64,000 nt of DNA. Origin: an uncultured Oscillospiraceae bacterium (lineage in GTDB: Bacteria; Bacillota; Clostridia; Oscillospirales; Ruminococcaceae). The DNA lies in the NCBI GenBank assembly GCA_934466455.1, contig CAKSLF010000002.1, positions 1 to 64,000 on the forward strand. Direction: 5' to 3'. The notes below the pieces were generated by a model. It was not told where the DNA came from. It did not search any database and saw nothing but the letters and a program-made list of their open reading frames with translations. The position numbers and the translations under genes are program-made. Position 1 is the first letter of the stretch. Each line of letters starts with the position of its first letter. Positions 8,951-18,024 of the stretch are shown here, one piece after another.

Positions 8951-9000
8951 AAGGCGGCTGTTTTTCTTCGTCTTTCGGAAGAAAAGCAGCCGCCTTTTTT
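8950..9000. terminator. Terminator between dapA and the convergent methyltransferase gene
   Basis: The arms AAAGGCGGCTG and CAGCCGCCTTT enclose a loop that can itself pair (TTTCTTC with GGAAGAAA). The right side ends in a run of T, and the left side is A-rich, so it can work in both directions. Confidence 0.85.
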
Positions 9001-9002
9001 GT

Positions 9003-9623
9003 CTATTTACGCAGCGTAAACACACCGGAGCAATACGACATTTGTTCAAAACACATTTTTGGAAAATGTTCTTTTATCTCATCGAATACAAAATAAATTT
9101 CGTCGCCGTCCCATTTGCTTCCGGCATCATTTTCGCATTTTTCCAGTTCACTGCGTGTCATAAAAGCCACATCGCCGATAAGGATTTTTCCGCCATCATT
9201 AAGCAGCGGCAAAAGACCGTTTATGAAGTTAATCTTTTGAGCATCGTCGAGATGATGTAACGCATAGGTCGAAACAATAAAATCATATCTGTGCTCAAGA
9301 AGCTCCGAACAAAGTCCTTTTGAAAAATCACCCTCATAAAGATGAGCACCGGGCATTTTCTCTGCAGCAATTTCAATCATCCGCCTCGAAAAATCCTGGC
9401 CGAAAACGGTGCATCCGTTATCATAAAGCCTTTTTGCAAGAGTGGCAGTACCAAAGCCTATATCAAGCACCTTTGCGTCGCCGTACTCCATGACTTCGCC
9501 GAAAATACGGTTCATCACCTTTTTGTACCCGGCAAAGGGATAGACATTTTCTTCGTCGGAAGCACCGACGCTTTTGTCGTAGCCGTCTGCCCAAAGGTCA
9601 AAGCCGCTGTTATTCATCATCAT
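9003..9623 (-). CDS. Class I SAM-dependent methyltransferase
   Basis: The protein has 206 residues when started at the ATG of 9623, which follows GAGGAT by six bases and lies inside the acidic tail of ysxC. Motif I, VLDIGFGTATLAKRL, binds S-adenosylmethionine; the later segments FIVSTYALHHLDDAQK and GGKILIGDVAF fit the Rossmann-like methyltransferase fold. The methyl acceptor cannot be inferred. The 14-base overlap with ysxC suggests that it is the last gene of the lon-ysxC transcription unit. It converges on dapA. Confidence 0.8.
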   Translation of the reverse strand: MMMNNSGFDLWADGYDKSVGASDEENVYPFAGYKKVMNRIFGEVMEYGDAKVLDIGFGTATLAKRLYDNGCTVFGQDFSRRMIEIAAEKMPGAHLYEGDFSKGLCSELLEHRYDFIVSTYALHHLDDAQKINFINGLLPLLNDGGKILIGDVAFMTRSELEKCENDAGSKWDGDEIYFVFDEIKEHFPKMCFEQMSYCSGVFTLRK

Positions 9624-10221
9624 CGTAATCCTCATCGTCGTCAGACGCAAGTTCCTCAAAGATTTCTTTCAGGTCGGAAATTCCCTCTCCGGTTTCCGTG
9701 CTCGTCCAAATCATTGTAATCTGGTCGGCGCAAGGAATCTCCTCCAAAAAAGCCTCTTCCCTTTTTTTGCGTTCGGATTTGTTCAGCTTATCACATTTGG
9801 TAAGAGCAATTATGAAAGGCATTTCGTTGTCTATCATAAAGTTTATCATCTGTATGTCGTCCTTTGTAGGCTCGTGGCGGCTGTCAACAAGCTGAACAAC
9901 AAGGCGAATGTCTCGGTCGCTCATAAGGTAACCTTCCACAAGATCTGCCCAGCGTTTTTTGTCGCTAAGCGAAACCTTTGCATAGCCATACCCCGGCAAG
10001 TCAACAAACTTTACACCTTCAACATCATAGAAATTGACTGTTACGGTTTTACCGGGTTGGCTGGAAACTCTTGCAAGAGCCTTTCTTCCGAAAATTGCAT
10101 TCATAAGCGATGATTTTCCGACATTGGAGTGTCCGGCAAATGCAAATTCGATGTTTTCATCCTTTGGAAGCTGTTTTGAGGTGCCGTATGCCGCCTCAAA
10201 AACCGCTTTGTTATAATTCAT
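9610..10221 (-). CDS. ysxC: Ribosome biogenesis GTP-binding protein YsxC/EngB
   Basis: This essential small GTPase assists assembly of the large ribosomal subunit. The 203-residue protein has G1 GHSNVGKSSLMNAI near residue 30, G3 DLPGYGYAKV, and G4 ALTKCDKLNK. The C-terminus is unusually acidic (SDDDEDYDDDE). It lies directly downstream of lon with a 12-base gap, a gene order conserved in many Firmicutes. The overlap of its tail with the methyltransferase start points to translational coupling. Confidence 0.93.
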   Translation of the reverse strand: MNYNKAVFEAAYGTSKQLPKDENIEFAFAGHSNVGKSSLMNAIFGRKALARVSSQPGKTVTVNFYDVEGVKFVDLPGYGYAKVSLSDKKRWADLVEGYLMSDRDIRLVVQLVDSRHEPTKDDIQMINFMIDNEMPFIIALTKCDKLNKSERKKREEAFLEEIPCADQITMIWTSTETGEGISDLKEIFEELASDDDEDYDDDE

Positions 10222-10233
10222 AAAGTCCGTCCT

Positions 10234-12669
10234 TTACTGGATATTGATTACCGCAGGCTTTTTATCTATTATCAATGGGATTTCCGGCGAGAGCAAAGGC
10301 TTTTCATGGCTAATTATCGGCTCTGTGGGTTTAATAAGAGCCGCTTTGAGCACAGTTTCCGCATCTGCCGCCGGAACAAATGTCAGTGCGTTCTTTACCA
10401 CCGGGTCGATATCCTCCAAATCCGGAAGATTATCCTGCGGAATTATCACAGTTTTTACTCCGGCACGGTACGCCGCCATGGTTTTTTCTTTAAGCCCCCC
10501 TATTGCAAGCACACGGCCGCGCAGGGTAATTTCACCTGTCATTGCAACCTCACGCCGCACAGGTATACCGGAAAGGGCGGAAACAATAGCAGTGCATAGT
10601 GTTACGCCGGCAGAGGGTCCGTCCTTTGGCACTGCGCCCTCCGGCACATGAATGTGAATATCCTTTGTTTTATAAAAATCATGCTCAATTCCATACTTAT
10701 CGGTACAGGAGCGCACATAGCTTATCGCCGTGCGCGCAGATTCTTTCATAACATCGCCAAGATTTCCGGTAAGTTCAATTTTTCCGTTGCCGTCAAGGAT
10801 TGCCGCCTCCACCTGGAGCATATCTCCTCCCACCGAAGTCCATGCAAGCCCATTAACAAGTCCAACGGCATTTTCGTTTTGTATTGTTTCCGGCTTAAAC
10901 TTTTTTGTGCCTAAATATTCGGATATATTAGACGCAGTTATTGTGACCTTTGAGGTTTCTCCCCCAACGATGGCTTTCGCTGCTTTCCGGCAAAGTGCTC
11001 CGATTGTGCGTTCGAGATTACGAACGCCCGCTTCTCTTGTGTAGTAATCGAGCACTGCATAAAGTGCATCATCAGAAATTTTAAGTTCCTTTGCAGAAAG
11101 CCCGTGGCGTTTCATCTCTTTTTTTACAAGGTGACGCTTTGCTATCTGAAATTTTTCTTCTCTTGTATAAGAGGAAAGCTCTATAACCTCCATACGGTCG
11201 AGCAGCGGTTCGGGAACGGTGCTCAAATCGTTTGCGGTAGTAATAAAGAGGATATCGGAAAGGTCAAAAGGAATTTCGATATAATGGTCACGGAAAGCGA
11301 CATTCTGCTCGGGATCAAGAACCTCCAACATTGCGGAAGCCGGGTCGCCGCGAAAGTCGTTGCCCATTTTATCTATTTCATCGAGCAAAATAAGTGCGTT
11401 TTTACTTCCCGCAAGCTTTACTGCATTCATAATTCTTCCCGGCATCGCTCCGATATAGGTCTTTCTGTGACCCCTTATATCAGATTCGTCTTTCATACCG
11501 CCAAGGGAAATTCTTGTGTATTTTCTGCCCATTGCGGCGGCGATATCCTTTGCAATTGAGGTTTTTCCGACTCCGGGAGGACCTGCAAGACAGATTATTT
11601 GTCCTTTTATGTCCGGTGCAAGCTTTCTTACCGCAAGCAGCTCGAGAATACGCTCTTTTACTTTATCAAGTCCGTAATGGTTCTTGTCAAGCTGTTTTTT
11701 TGCCTTATCAAGGTCGATTTTTTCTACCGTTTTTTTATCCCACGGAAGCGCAAGGCAGGTATCCAAATAACCTCTTATAACGCTGGATTCGTGACTGTTT
11801 GGCGGCATTTTGAAGAGCCGTTCTGTTTCCTCGATAAGCTTATCGTAAGCTTCTCCGTCAAGATGGAGCTTCTCTATTCTTTCCCGGTATATATCGGCTT
11901 CTTCTTGAACATTTTCGCTTTCGCCAAGCTCATCAGTAATGGCTTTAAGCTGTTCCCGTAAATAATATTCACGCTGGTTTTGGTCAACCTGGTCTTTTAC
12001 TCTTTCAAAAATATCGTGCTCAACGCTTAGAATGTTATTTTCGTTTTCGAGCACGCCTGCAAGCATTTCAAGGCGTTTTACATAGTTTGACTCTTCAAGA
12101 ATTGCCTGTTTGTCCTCATTATCAATATTGAGATTTCCCGCAAGAAATTCTCCGAGCATAATAGGGTCATCTGCGGTAAGTGCTTTTACCACCATTTCTT
12201 TCGGCATTTTTGGAACAAGGTATGTATATTGATTAAACAAATCTTTTACTGTACGCATAAGCGCAGCGCAAAGAATTGATTTCTTTGGCTTTAACGATTT
12301 GATTGGGTATTCCCGCACCTGTGCAATAAGGTACGGTTCCTCCGACACCACTTCAACAAGCTTTGCCCGATATTTTCCCTCAACGAGTATGCGCACAGTT
12401 TCCTCATCTGTTTTCAGAACCTGACGAACCTCTGCAACAACGCCGATTTTGCTTATACCTTCGGGTTTTATTTCATCCTCTTCAATATTCTTTTGTGCGG
12501 AAAGAAATACGGTTCTGTCGCCTTTCATAGCCTCTTCCAAAGCAGCTATGGATTTTTTTCTGCCCACATCAAAATGAAGTATCATATTCGGGAAAAGAAC
12601 TATTCCCCGCATTGCAATCATAGGAAGCGTTCTTATTTCTAAATCAAGAGTTTCTTTTTCATTTGCCAT
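10234..12669 (-). CDS. lon: ATP-dependent protease Lon
   Basis: Lon is a cytoplasmic AAA+ serine protease that degrades damaged and regulatory proteins. The 811-residue sequence has an N-terminal substrate-binding domain (LPMIAMRGIVLFPNMILHF), a coiled-coil region, Walker A GPPGVGKTS near residue 365, Walker B ILLDEIDKMG, and the Ser-Lys protease domain with catalytic Ser in PKDGPSAGVTL near residue 690. The start is the ATG at 12669, eight bases after GGAGG; the GTG at 12678 lies in the ribosome binding site itself. A proline-rich tail of about 35 residues follows the protease domain. A terminator separates it from clpX. Confidence 0.95.
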   Translation of the reverse strand: MANEKETLDLEIRTLPMIAMRGIVLFPNMILHFDVGRKKSIAALEEAMKGDRTVFLSAQKNIEEDEIKPEGISKIGVVAEVRQVLKTDEETVRILVEGKYRAKLVEVVSEEPYLIAQVREYPIKSLKPKKSILCAALMRTVKDLFNQYTYLVPKMPKEMVVKALTADDPIMLGEFLAGNLNIDNEDKQAILEESNYVKRLEMLAGVLENENNILSVEHDIFERVKDQVDQNQREYYLREQLKAITDELGESENVQEEADIYRERIEKLHLDGEAYDKLIEETERLFKMPPNSHESSVIRGYLDTCLALPWDKKTVEKIDLDKAKKQLDKNHYGLDKVKERILELLAVRKLAPDIKGQIICLAGPPGVGKTSIAKDIAAAMGRKYTRISLGGMKDESDIRGHRKTYIGAMPGRIMNAVKLAGSKNALILLDEIDKMGNDFRGDPASAMLEVLDPEQNVAFRDHYIEIPFDLSDILFITTANDLSTVPEPLLDRMEVIELSSYTREEKFQIAKRHLVKKEMKRHGLSAKELKISDDALYAVLDYYTREAGVRNLERTIGALCRKAAKAIVGGETSKVTITASNISEYLGTKKFKPETIQNENAVGLVNGLAWTSVGGDMLQVEAAILDGNGKIELTGNLGDVMKESARTAISYVRSCTDKYGIEHDFYKTKDIHIHVPEGAVPKDGPSAGVTLCTAIVSALSGIPVRREVAMTGEITLRGRVLAIGGLKEKTMAAYRAGVKTVIIPQDNLPDLEDIDPVVKNALTFVPAADAETVLKAALIKPTEPIISHEKPLLSPEIPLIIDKKPAVINIQ

Positions 12670-12702
12670 TTTATCCACCTCCCGGCAGGATTATATAAAA
12701 AG

Positions 12703-12732
12703 CAGCCCCTCCCGGTTACCCAAAAAGGGCTG
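12703..12732 (-). terminator. Terminator between clpX and lon
   Basis: Read on the minus strand, CAGCCC and GGGCTG pair across an 18-base internal part and are followed by CTTTTTATATAA. It is short, so readthrough into lon is likely. Confidence 0.55.
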
Positions 12733-12737
12733 AAATT

Positions 12738-14045
12738 TCAATTTTCTGCTGCGGCAATTTCAAGTGGTATATGTTTTTTAAGCGGATTGCGCTCAATCCT
12801 TGGTTCGCCGCCGCCGTTTACACATTCCTCACCGATTACAACCGTTTCTACGGTTTCATCGGAAGGTATATCAAACATAAGCTTAGTAAGAGTTTCTTCC
12901 ATAATCGAGCGAAGTCCTCTTGCTCCGGTTTTTCTGTCGATTGCTTTTTGTGCAACAGCTTCAAGCGCAGCATCGGTAAACAAAAGGTTTACCCCGTCTA
13001 TTGCAAATATCTTTTGATATTGCTTTACAAGGCTGTTTTTCGGCTCCGTAAGAATTCTTACAAGAGCTTTTTTGTCAAGACTGTCCAAAGTTGTTATAAC
13101 CGGCAGCCTGCCCACCATTTCCGGAATTATTCCGAATTTTACAAGGTCATGGGGCGTGACCTTTTTGAGAAGCTCCGTGCGCTCTTTTGATTTTTGGCTC
13201 ATTACATTTGCGCCAAAGCCCATTGCAGAACTTGCTATGCGTTTTTCGATAATTGGCTCGATGCCTTCAAAAGAACCGCCGCAGATAAACAGAATATTGG
13301 TTGTGTCAATTTGAATAAATTCCTGCTGCGGGTGCTTTCTTCCTCCCTGCGGCGGAACATTGGAAACCGTTCCCTCAAGCATTTTTAGAAGTGCCTGCTG
13401 AACGCCCTCGCCTCCGACATCTCTTGTTATAGACGGATTTTCGGATTTTCTTGTAATCTTATCAATCTCATCAACATAGATAATGCCTCTCTGCGCCGCT
13501 TCAACATCAAAATCCGCCGCCTGGATAAGGCGCAGCAAAACATTTTCCGCATCCTCGCCAACATATCCCGCTTCGGTTATTGTGGTTGCGTCCGCAATGG
13601 CGAACGGAACGCCAAGCACCCTTGCAAGGGTCTGTGCAAGCAGGGTTTTGCCGGTGCCGGTAGGTCCAAGCAAAAGCACATTGCTTTTCTGAAGCTCGAC
13701 ATCGTCGGTGTCTACTCTGCTTAAAATACGCTTATAGTGATTATAAACCGCAACGCAAAGTATCTTTTTTGCTTCATCTTGCCCTATTACATATTTGTCA
13801 AGAACAGCTTTCAGCTCCGCAGGTTTAAGAAGCGTTGCGGGGTCGATTACCGGTTTATTCTTTTGGGTTTTCTTAATCTTTGACCGTGTAAGGGGATCAT
13901 CCTCTCCCTCATAAATAATGTTCATGCAAAGATCAACACATTCGTCACAAATGCAAACACCGGGACCGCTTATCATTTTATAAACCATATCCTGGGTTTT
14001 TCCGCAGAATGAGCAGCGCATTTTGTGCTCGTCTCTATTGGCCAT
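12738..14045 (-). CDS. clpX: ATP-dependent Clp protease ATP-binding subunit ClpX
   Basis: ClpX is the AAA+ unfoldase that feeds substrates to ClpP. The 435-residue protein opens with the four-Cys zinc-binding domain (CSFCGKTQD followed by CICDECVDLC, residues 11-40). Walker A is LLGPTGTGKTLLAQ near residue 125 and Walker B is IIYVDEIDKI. The pore and sensor blocks GGRKHPQQEF and TGARGLRSIMEE are intact. The gene follows clpP with a 24-base gap, so one ClpXP machine is encoded as a unit behind the trigger factor gene. Confidence 0.95.
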   Translation of the reverse strand: MANRDEHKMRCSFCGKTQDMVYKMISGPGVCICDECVDLCMNIIYEGEDDPLTRSKIKKTQKNKPVIDPATLLKPAELKAVLDKYVIGQDEAKKILCVAVYNHYKRILSRVDTDDVELQKSNVLLLGPTGTGKTLLAQTLARVLGVPFAIADATTITEAGYVGEDAENVLLRLIQAADFDVEAAQRGIIYVDEIDKITRKSENPSITRDVGGEGVQQALLKMLEGTVSNVPPQGGRKHPQQEFIQIDTTNILFICGGSFEGIEPIIEKRIASSAMGFGANVMSQKSKERTELLKKVTPHDLVKFGIIPEMVGRLPVITTLDSLDKKALVRILTEPKNSLVKQYQKIFAIDGVNLLFTDAALEAVAQKAIDRKTGARGLRSIMEETLTKLMFDIPSDETVETVVIGEECVNGGGEPRIERNPLKKHIPLEIAAAEN

Positions 14046-14069
14046 ATACTGCCTCCGGATTATGTTAAA

Positions 14070-14654
14070 TTATTCTCTGTGGTCAATAACTTTATCAACA
14101 AGACCGTATTCCATGGCTTCCTGTGCGGTCATAAAATTATCCCTATCCGTATCGTGACAGATAACCTCATAGGACTTTCCGGTTTGTTCGGAAAGCATAC
14201 GGTTCATCTTCTCGCGGATTTTTATAATGTGGTCGGCGTGAATTTTTATATCAGAGGCCTGACCCTGCATTCCGCCAAGAGGCTGGTGAATCATAATCTC
14301 GCTGTTCGGAAGAGCAAAACGCTTGCCCTTTGCTCCGGAGCTAAGCAGGAAAGACGCCATAGAAGCAGCCATACCTATACAAATAGTGGAAACATCGCAT
14401 TTGATGTACTGCATGGTGTCGTAAATTGCCATTCCTGCGGAGATAGATCCGCCCGGGCTGTTGATATATAGGCTTATGTCCTTATCCGGATCCTGCCCCT
14501 CAAGATAAAGAAGCTGGGCAACCACAAGGCTTGCGGTTGTATCGTTTACTTCATCGCAAAGCATTATAATTCTGTCGTTAAGCAGTCTTGAAAAAATGTC
14601 ATAAGAGCGTTCGCCCCTATTTGTCTGCTCAATTACCATCGGCACAAGGCTCAT
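14070..14654 (-). CDS. clpP: ATP-dependent Clp protease proteolytic subunit ClpP
   Basis: ClpP forms the double-heptamer serine peptidase chamber used with ClpX. Starting at the ATG of 14654, which gives MSLVPMVIEQTNRGERSYDI and the normal length of 194 residues, the catalytic triad is visible: Ser in GMAASMASF near residue 97, His in MIHQPLGG near 122, and Asp in the region DRDNFMTAQEAMEYGLVD near 171. A GGAG site lies upstream of this ATG. A TTG at 14684 in the same frame is not needed. It lies between tig and clpX, as in many Firmicutes. Confidence 0.95.
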   Translation of the reverse strand: MSLVPMVIEQTNRGERSYDIFSRLLNDRIIMLCDEVNDTTASLVVAQLLYLEGQDPDKDISLYINSPGGSISAGMAIYDTMQYIKCDVSTICIGMAASMASFLLSSGAKGKRFALPNSEIMIHQPLGGMQGQASDIKIHADHIIKIREKMNRMLSEQTGKSYEVICHDTDRDNFMTAQEAMEYGLVDKVIDHRE

Positions 14655-14716
14655 AGGTATATCACTCCTTTTTCCTTTGCGCAAATTGTCGCAAATTGTC
14701 TTATTTTACAAAGGAC

Positions 14717-14737
14717 CTCCGGAAATATATTCCGGAG
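14717..14737 (-). terminator. Hairpin between tig and clpP
   Basis: A perfect 8-bp stem, CTCCGGAA with TTCCGGAG, has a five-base AT loop. On the minus strand the following bases are only weakly T-rich, so it may attenuate transcription or stabilise the tig message rather than stop it. A tandem repeat of GCAAATTGTC lies beside it at 14681-14700. Confidence 0.5.
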
Positions 14738-14796
14738 ATCCTCCAATACAAACGGTTATATTGCAGTTTCTCCTGAAACCGTGGTCATTTGACGAA

Positions 14797-16263
14797 TCAG
14801 TCCATAGAAGGATCTATATCGTCGGTTTTCTTTTTGCGGGTAGCACGCTTTTTGGGGGCTGCTTCCTCGGCGGGAGCGGCTTCTTCGGCTTTAGGTGCCT
14901 CCTCTGCCGGCTCTGCTGCTTTTTTCTTTGCGGGAGCACGCTTTTTCTTAGGTGCTTCCTCGGCGGGCTTTTCTTCTGCTGCGCCGTCTACTACCTCGGC
15001 TGCGTCACGGACAAGCTTGATTGCCTTTTCAACGCAAAGATCCTGTGCAAGCTCCTCTGCGGGAACTATCTGGCGAATCTGCTCTTCTTTCATCTCATAA
15101 CGCTCGGCAAGCTTCTTAAATTCCTCGTTCAGCTCTTCTTCTGTCATGGTGATATTTTCGGTCTGTGCAATAGTTTCAAGAGCGAGGCGGATTTTTACCT
15201 GACGCTCTGCCTGAGGTCTGAAGCCTGCAAGGAAGGTTTCCTTATCTGCTCCGGTATATTTAAGATACTCATCGAGAGTAAGACCGGACTGTGCAAGCCT
15301 ATTTTCAAAATCGGAAGCCATATCGTCGATTCTTGCTTCATACATACACTCGGGAATTTCTGCCTCGGTATTTGCAATAAGAACATCAACAAGCTGCTCT
15401 TCAACCTGTCTGTCGGTTTCCTCATCGGCTTTTTTCTGGAGGTTCTCCTTGATGCTGGCTTTAAGCTCGCTAAGGGTGTCATATTCGCTTACATCTTTTG
15501 CAAACTCATCGTCTGCTTCGGGAAGCTCTTTGCTCTTAATGGCATAAAGTTTGCATTTGAAAACTACCGGTGCGCCTTTAAGCTCCTCGGAAGGATAGTC
15601 CTCCGGGAAAGACACATTAACATCAAATTCTTCGCCGACATTGTGTCCGCAAACCTGATCCTCAAATCCGGGAATAAAAGTGCCGGAGCCAAGGGTAAGG
15701 TCATAGTGCTCGCCTTTTCCGCCTTCGAATGCTACGCCGTCTTTGAAGCCTTCATAGTCGATTTCGGCAATATCACCGGACTGTGCTGCTCTGCCCTCAA
15801 CATCAACATATCTTGCATTTCTTTCACGCATACGATTGATTTCGTTTTCGACTTCTTCGTCGGAAACAATTTTTGCGTTTTTGGTAACCTTGATTCCTTT
15901 GTAATCTTTTACTTTAACCTCGGGCTTTACAGTCACGGTTGCAGTAAAGGTATATCCGTCCTCGGAACACTCAAGAAGCTCGATTTCCGCACGGTCAACA
16001 GGAACGATATCCGCTTTTTTTACAGCCATGTCATAAGCATATCCATAGGTTTCGTTTACGGCGTCCTGATAAAAATATCCTCTTCCATAGGTTTTCTCAA
16101 GAAGTGCCTTGGGTGCTTTGCCCTTGCGGAAGCCCGGAACATTAAGCTTTTTGCCTTTTTCTCTTATTGCGGCGTCAACGGCACGGCCGAATTCCTCGGC
16201 AGTAACTTTAACGGTAAGCTTTGCTTCGTTTGTTCCGGTTTTTTCAAATTGTGTCAGTTCCAT
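14797..16263 (-). CDS. tig: Trigger factor with a long basic/acidic C-terminal tail
   Basis: Trigger factor is the ribosome-bound chaperone and prolyl isomerase that meets nascent chains. The ribosome-docking signature GFRKGKAPK is at about residues 44-52, followed by the FKBP-type domain (IAEIDYEGFKDG, LGSGTFIPGFEDQ) and the helical arms. The start is the ATG at 16263, preceded by AGGAGG. At 488 residues it is about 50-60 longer than usual: after residue 425 a low-complexity tail of Ala, Glu, Lys and Pro (AAEEKPAEEAPKKKRAPAKK and similar) resembles histone H1-like or ribosomal-protein tails. The tail is in frame and ends in DDIDPSMD. Confidence 0.93.
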   Translation of the reverse strand: MELTQFEKTGTNEAKLTVKVTAEEFGRAVDAAIREKGKKLNVPGFRKGKAPKALLEKTYGRGYFYQDAVNETYGYAYDMAVKKADIVPVDRAEIELLECSEDGYTFTATVTVKPEVKVKDYKGIKVTKNAKIVSDEEVENEINRMRERNARYVDVEGRAAQSGDIAEIDYEGFKDGVAFEGGKGEHYDLTLGSGTFIPGFEDQVCGHNVGEEFDVNVSFPEDYPSEELKGAPVVFKCKLYAIKSKELPEADDEFAKDVSEYDTLSELKASIKENLQKKADEETDRQVEEQLVDVLIANTEAEIPECMYEARIDDMASDFENRLAQSGLTLDEYLKYTGADKETFLAGFRPQAERQVKIRLALETIAQTENITMTEEELNEEFKKLAERYEMKEEQIRQIVPAEELAQDLCVEKAIKLVRDAAEVVDGAAEEKPAEEAPKKKRAPAKKKAAEPAEEAPKAEEAAPAEEAAPKKRATRKKKTDDIDPSMD

Positions 16264-16382
16264 TGTGTTTCCTCCTGATAGATGCTTTTTCAACTGGTAT
16301 AGTATATCACAGTATCTTTCAAATTACCAGTATAAAATTAAATATTTACAGTTATTTATTAAAAAATTAATAAGAAATTTGT

Positions 16383-17078
16383 CTATTCAATAGGAAAAAA
16401 GTTAAAATTAAGGTGATCTGCAGAAATAAGCTTAAAATTTATGCCCATAATTTCTCCTTCGTTTGCTGCGCTTCTTGCCGCACCGTGAATATGTCCGTAA
16501 TACACCCGCTTCACATCGTATTTGTGCAACACATCAAAAATGTTCGGCACTACTTCGTTGGCATACACGGGAGGATAATGCAAAAAAACTATTTTTTCCG
16601 CATCGGGAAAGCGCAGCGAATCCTGCAAAGAAAGCTCAAGGCGGGCTGCCTCCCTTGCGGAAATTTTCAAATCATGCGCTTCGTTCGGCATAAAAATCCA
16701 GCCTCTTGTTCCGCAAAGAGCTTTTCCTTCGCAAAGCACTGAATTATTATGGAGAATACCAATGGTTTTTAATCCTTTTTCCGCAAAGAATTTTTCTGTT
16801 TTTGAACGGGTCGTCCACCAATAATCATGATTGCCCTTCATAACAAGCTTTTTTCCCGGCAGTTCTTCAATAAAGCGAAAATCCGGCAGTGCCTCCTCAA
16901 GATCTATTCCCCATGAAAAGTCGCCCGGAATTACCACGGTATCCTCCGGAGCAATACATTCGTGCCAGCTTTTTTCGATTTTATTCACATAGTCATACCA
17001 GCCCCGAAAGCTATCCATGGGCTTATCCGTACCAAGAGAAAGGTGCAAATCCGCCATAGCCCAAATTGCCACCGGCAT
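16383..17078 (-). CDS. Metallophosphoesterase (calcineurin-like)
   Basis: This 231-residue protein has the metal-binding motifs of the calcineurin-like superfamily in order: WAMADLHLS (D-x-H, residue 8 onward), IPGDFSWGID, MKGNHDYWW, FLHYPP and YYGHIHGAA. No signal peptide is present. The specific phosphoester cleaved is not predictable. It is the last gene of the yraN/dipeptidase set, 16 bases downstream of the dipeptidase gene. About 90 AT-rich bases separate its 3' end from the trigger factor gene. Confidence 0.85.
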   Translation of the reverse strand: MPVAIWAMADLHLSLGTDKPMDSFRGWYDYVNKIEKSWHECIAPEDTVVIPGDFSWGIDLEEALPDFRFIEELPGKKLVMKGNHDYWWTTRSKTEKFFAEKGLKTIGILHNNSVLCEGKALCGTRGWIFMPNEAHDLKISAREAARLELSLQDSLRFPDAEKIVFLHYPPVYANEVVPNIFDVLHKYDVKRVYYGHIHGAARSAANEGEIMGINFKLISADHLNFNFFPIE

Positions 17079-17094
17079 AACCTCCTTTGCGTGC

Positions 17095-18024
17095 TCAAAT
17101 CATTTTTTGAAAGAAATTATATGCGTTTTTCCAAAATATTTTTTCGAGAATATCTTCCGCAATCCCGTCGGACTTGAGAATCGAATAAAGCTCCGGCATG
17201 CTTTCCGCTCCGCCTATGCCGCAAACCAAATCACATCCGTCAAAATCGCTTCCCATTGCTATAATATCCTCGCCGCCAAGATCCAACATATGCTCAATGT
17301 GCCGGGCAATATCGTGCACGGAAGCGTTTTCTCCGTTATCATTCAAAAAATATCTATAAAAATTTATTCCCACAATGCCTTTTCGGCGAACCATCTCTGT
17401 AAACTGTTCGTCGGTAAGGTTGCGCATATTTCCGCAGACGGAACGCACATTGCTGTGGCTTGCCGCAATCGGAGCGGAAACGGTTTTGAAGACATCATAA
17501 ACTCCCGCATCGGAAAGATGGGAAATATCTATAACCATTCCCATACGCTCCATTTCACGGATTACATCGAATCCAAAAGGCGTAAGACCCTTTTCCGGGC
17601 AAGCCCGACCGCACCCGAGCTCATTAGCTCCGTTCCAAGTAAGAGTCATCATTTTTACGCCGTCATTACAAAGCGTGCTCAAATTTTCGATTTTTCCGCT
17701 GAGCACTGCTCCGCCCTCCACAGTAAGCATCGCTGCGGTTTTGCCTGTGCTCACTATTCTGTCTATATCAGCAAAGCTATGTACCTGCTCAAAATATTGA
17801 GGAAGCGTTTTTAGCTCCCTTTCAAAATAGTGCTTTGTTATTGTATAATAATTAAATGCGTCATCGCCCCTTATCATATCCGGGCAATAAACGGCAAAGC
17901 ACTGGCAGTGTTTTTTTATTTTTCTATCTATGGGAAAATGCATATGCAGATGCTTTTCCGTCAAATCACTGCTGTTTTGCATGGCAGTGGTTAATGTATC
18001 GCAGTGCAAATCAAAAAAATCCAT
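17095..18024 (-). CDS. Membrane dipeptidase (peptidase family M19)
   Basis: M19 enzymes are zinc dipeptidases that often accept D-amino-acid dipeptides. The N-terminal FFDLHCDT carries the H-x-D zinc ligands, VEGGAVLSG holds the bridging Glu near residue 115, and the later DISHLSDAGV, IAASHSNVRSV and MGSDFDGCD segments hold the other ligands. The start is the ATG at 18024, eight bases after CGGAG, giving 309 residues; this overlaps the yraN end by 14 bases. There is no signal peptide, so it is probably cytoplasmic despite the family name. Confidence 0.88.
   Translation of the reverse strand: MDFFDLHCDTLTTAMQNSSDLTEKHLHMHFPIDRKIKKHCQCFAVYCPDMIRGDDAFNYYTITKHYFERELKTLPQYFEQVHSFADIDRIVSTGKTAAMLTVEGGAVLSGKIENLSTLCNDGVKMMTLTWNGANELGCGRACPEKGLTPFGFDVIREMERMGMVIDISHLSDAGVYDVFKTVSAPIAASHSNVRSVCGNMRNLTDEQFTEMVRRKGIVGINFYRYFLNDNGENASVHDIARHIEHMLDLGGEDIIAMGSDFDGCDLVCGIGGAESMPELYSILKSDGIAEDILEKIFWKNAYNFFQKMI

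Noticed and set aside
14681..14700. Tandem GCAAATTGTC repeat upstream of clpP as a CtsR or other operator
   Set aside because: It does not match the CtsR heptad repeat, is only two copies long, and no regulator can be linked to it.
14677..16278. Plus-strand open frame of 533 codons opposite tig
   Set aside because: It is Cys/Phe/Leu-rich antisense of trigger factor, with no start signal of its own.
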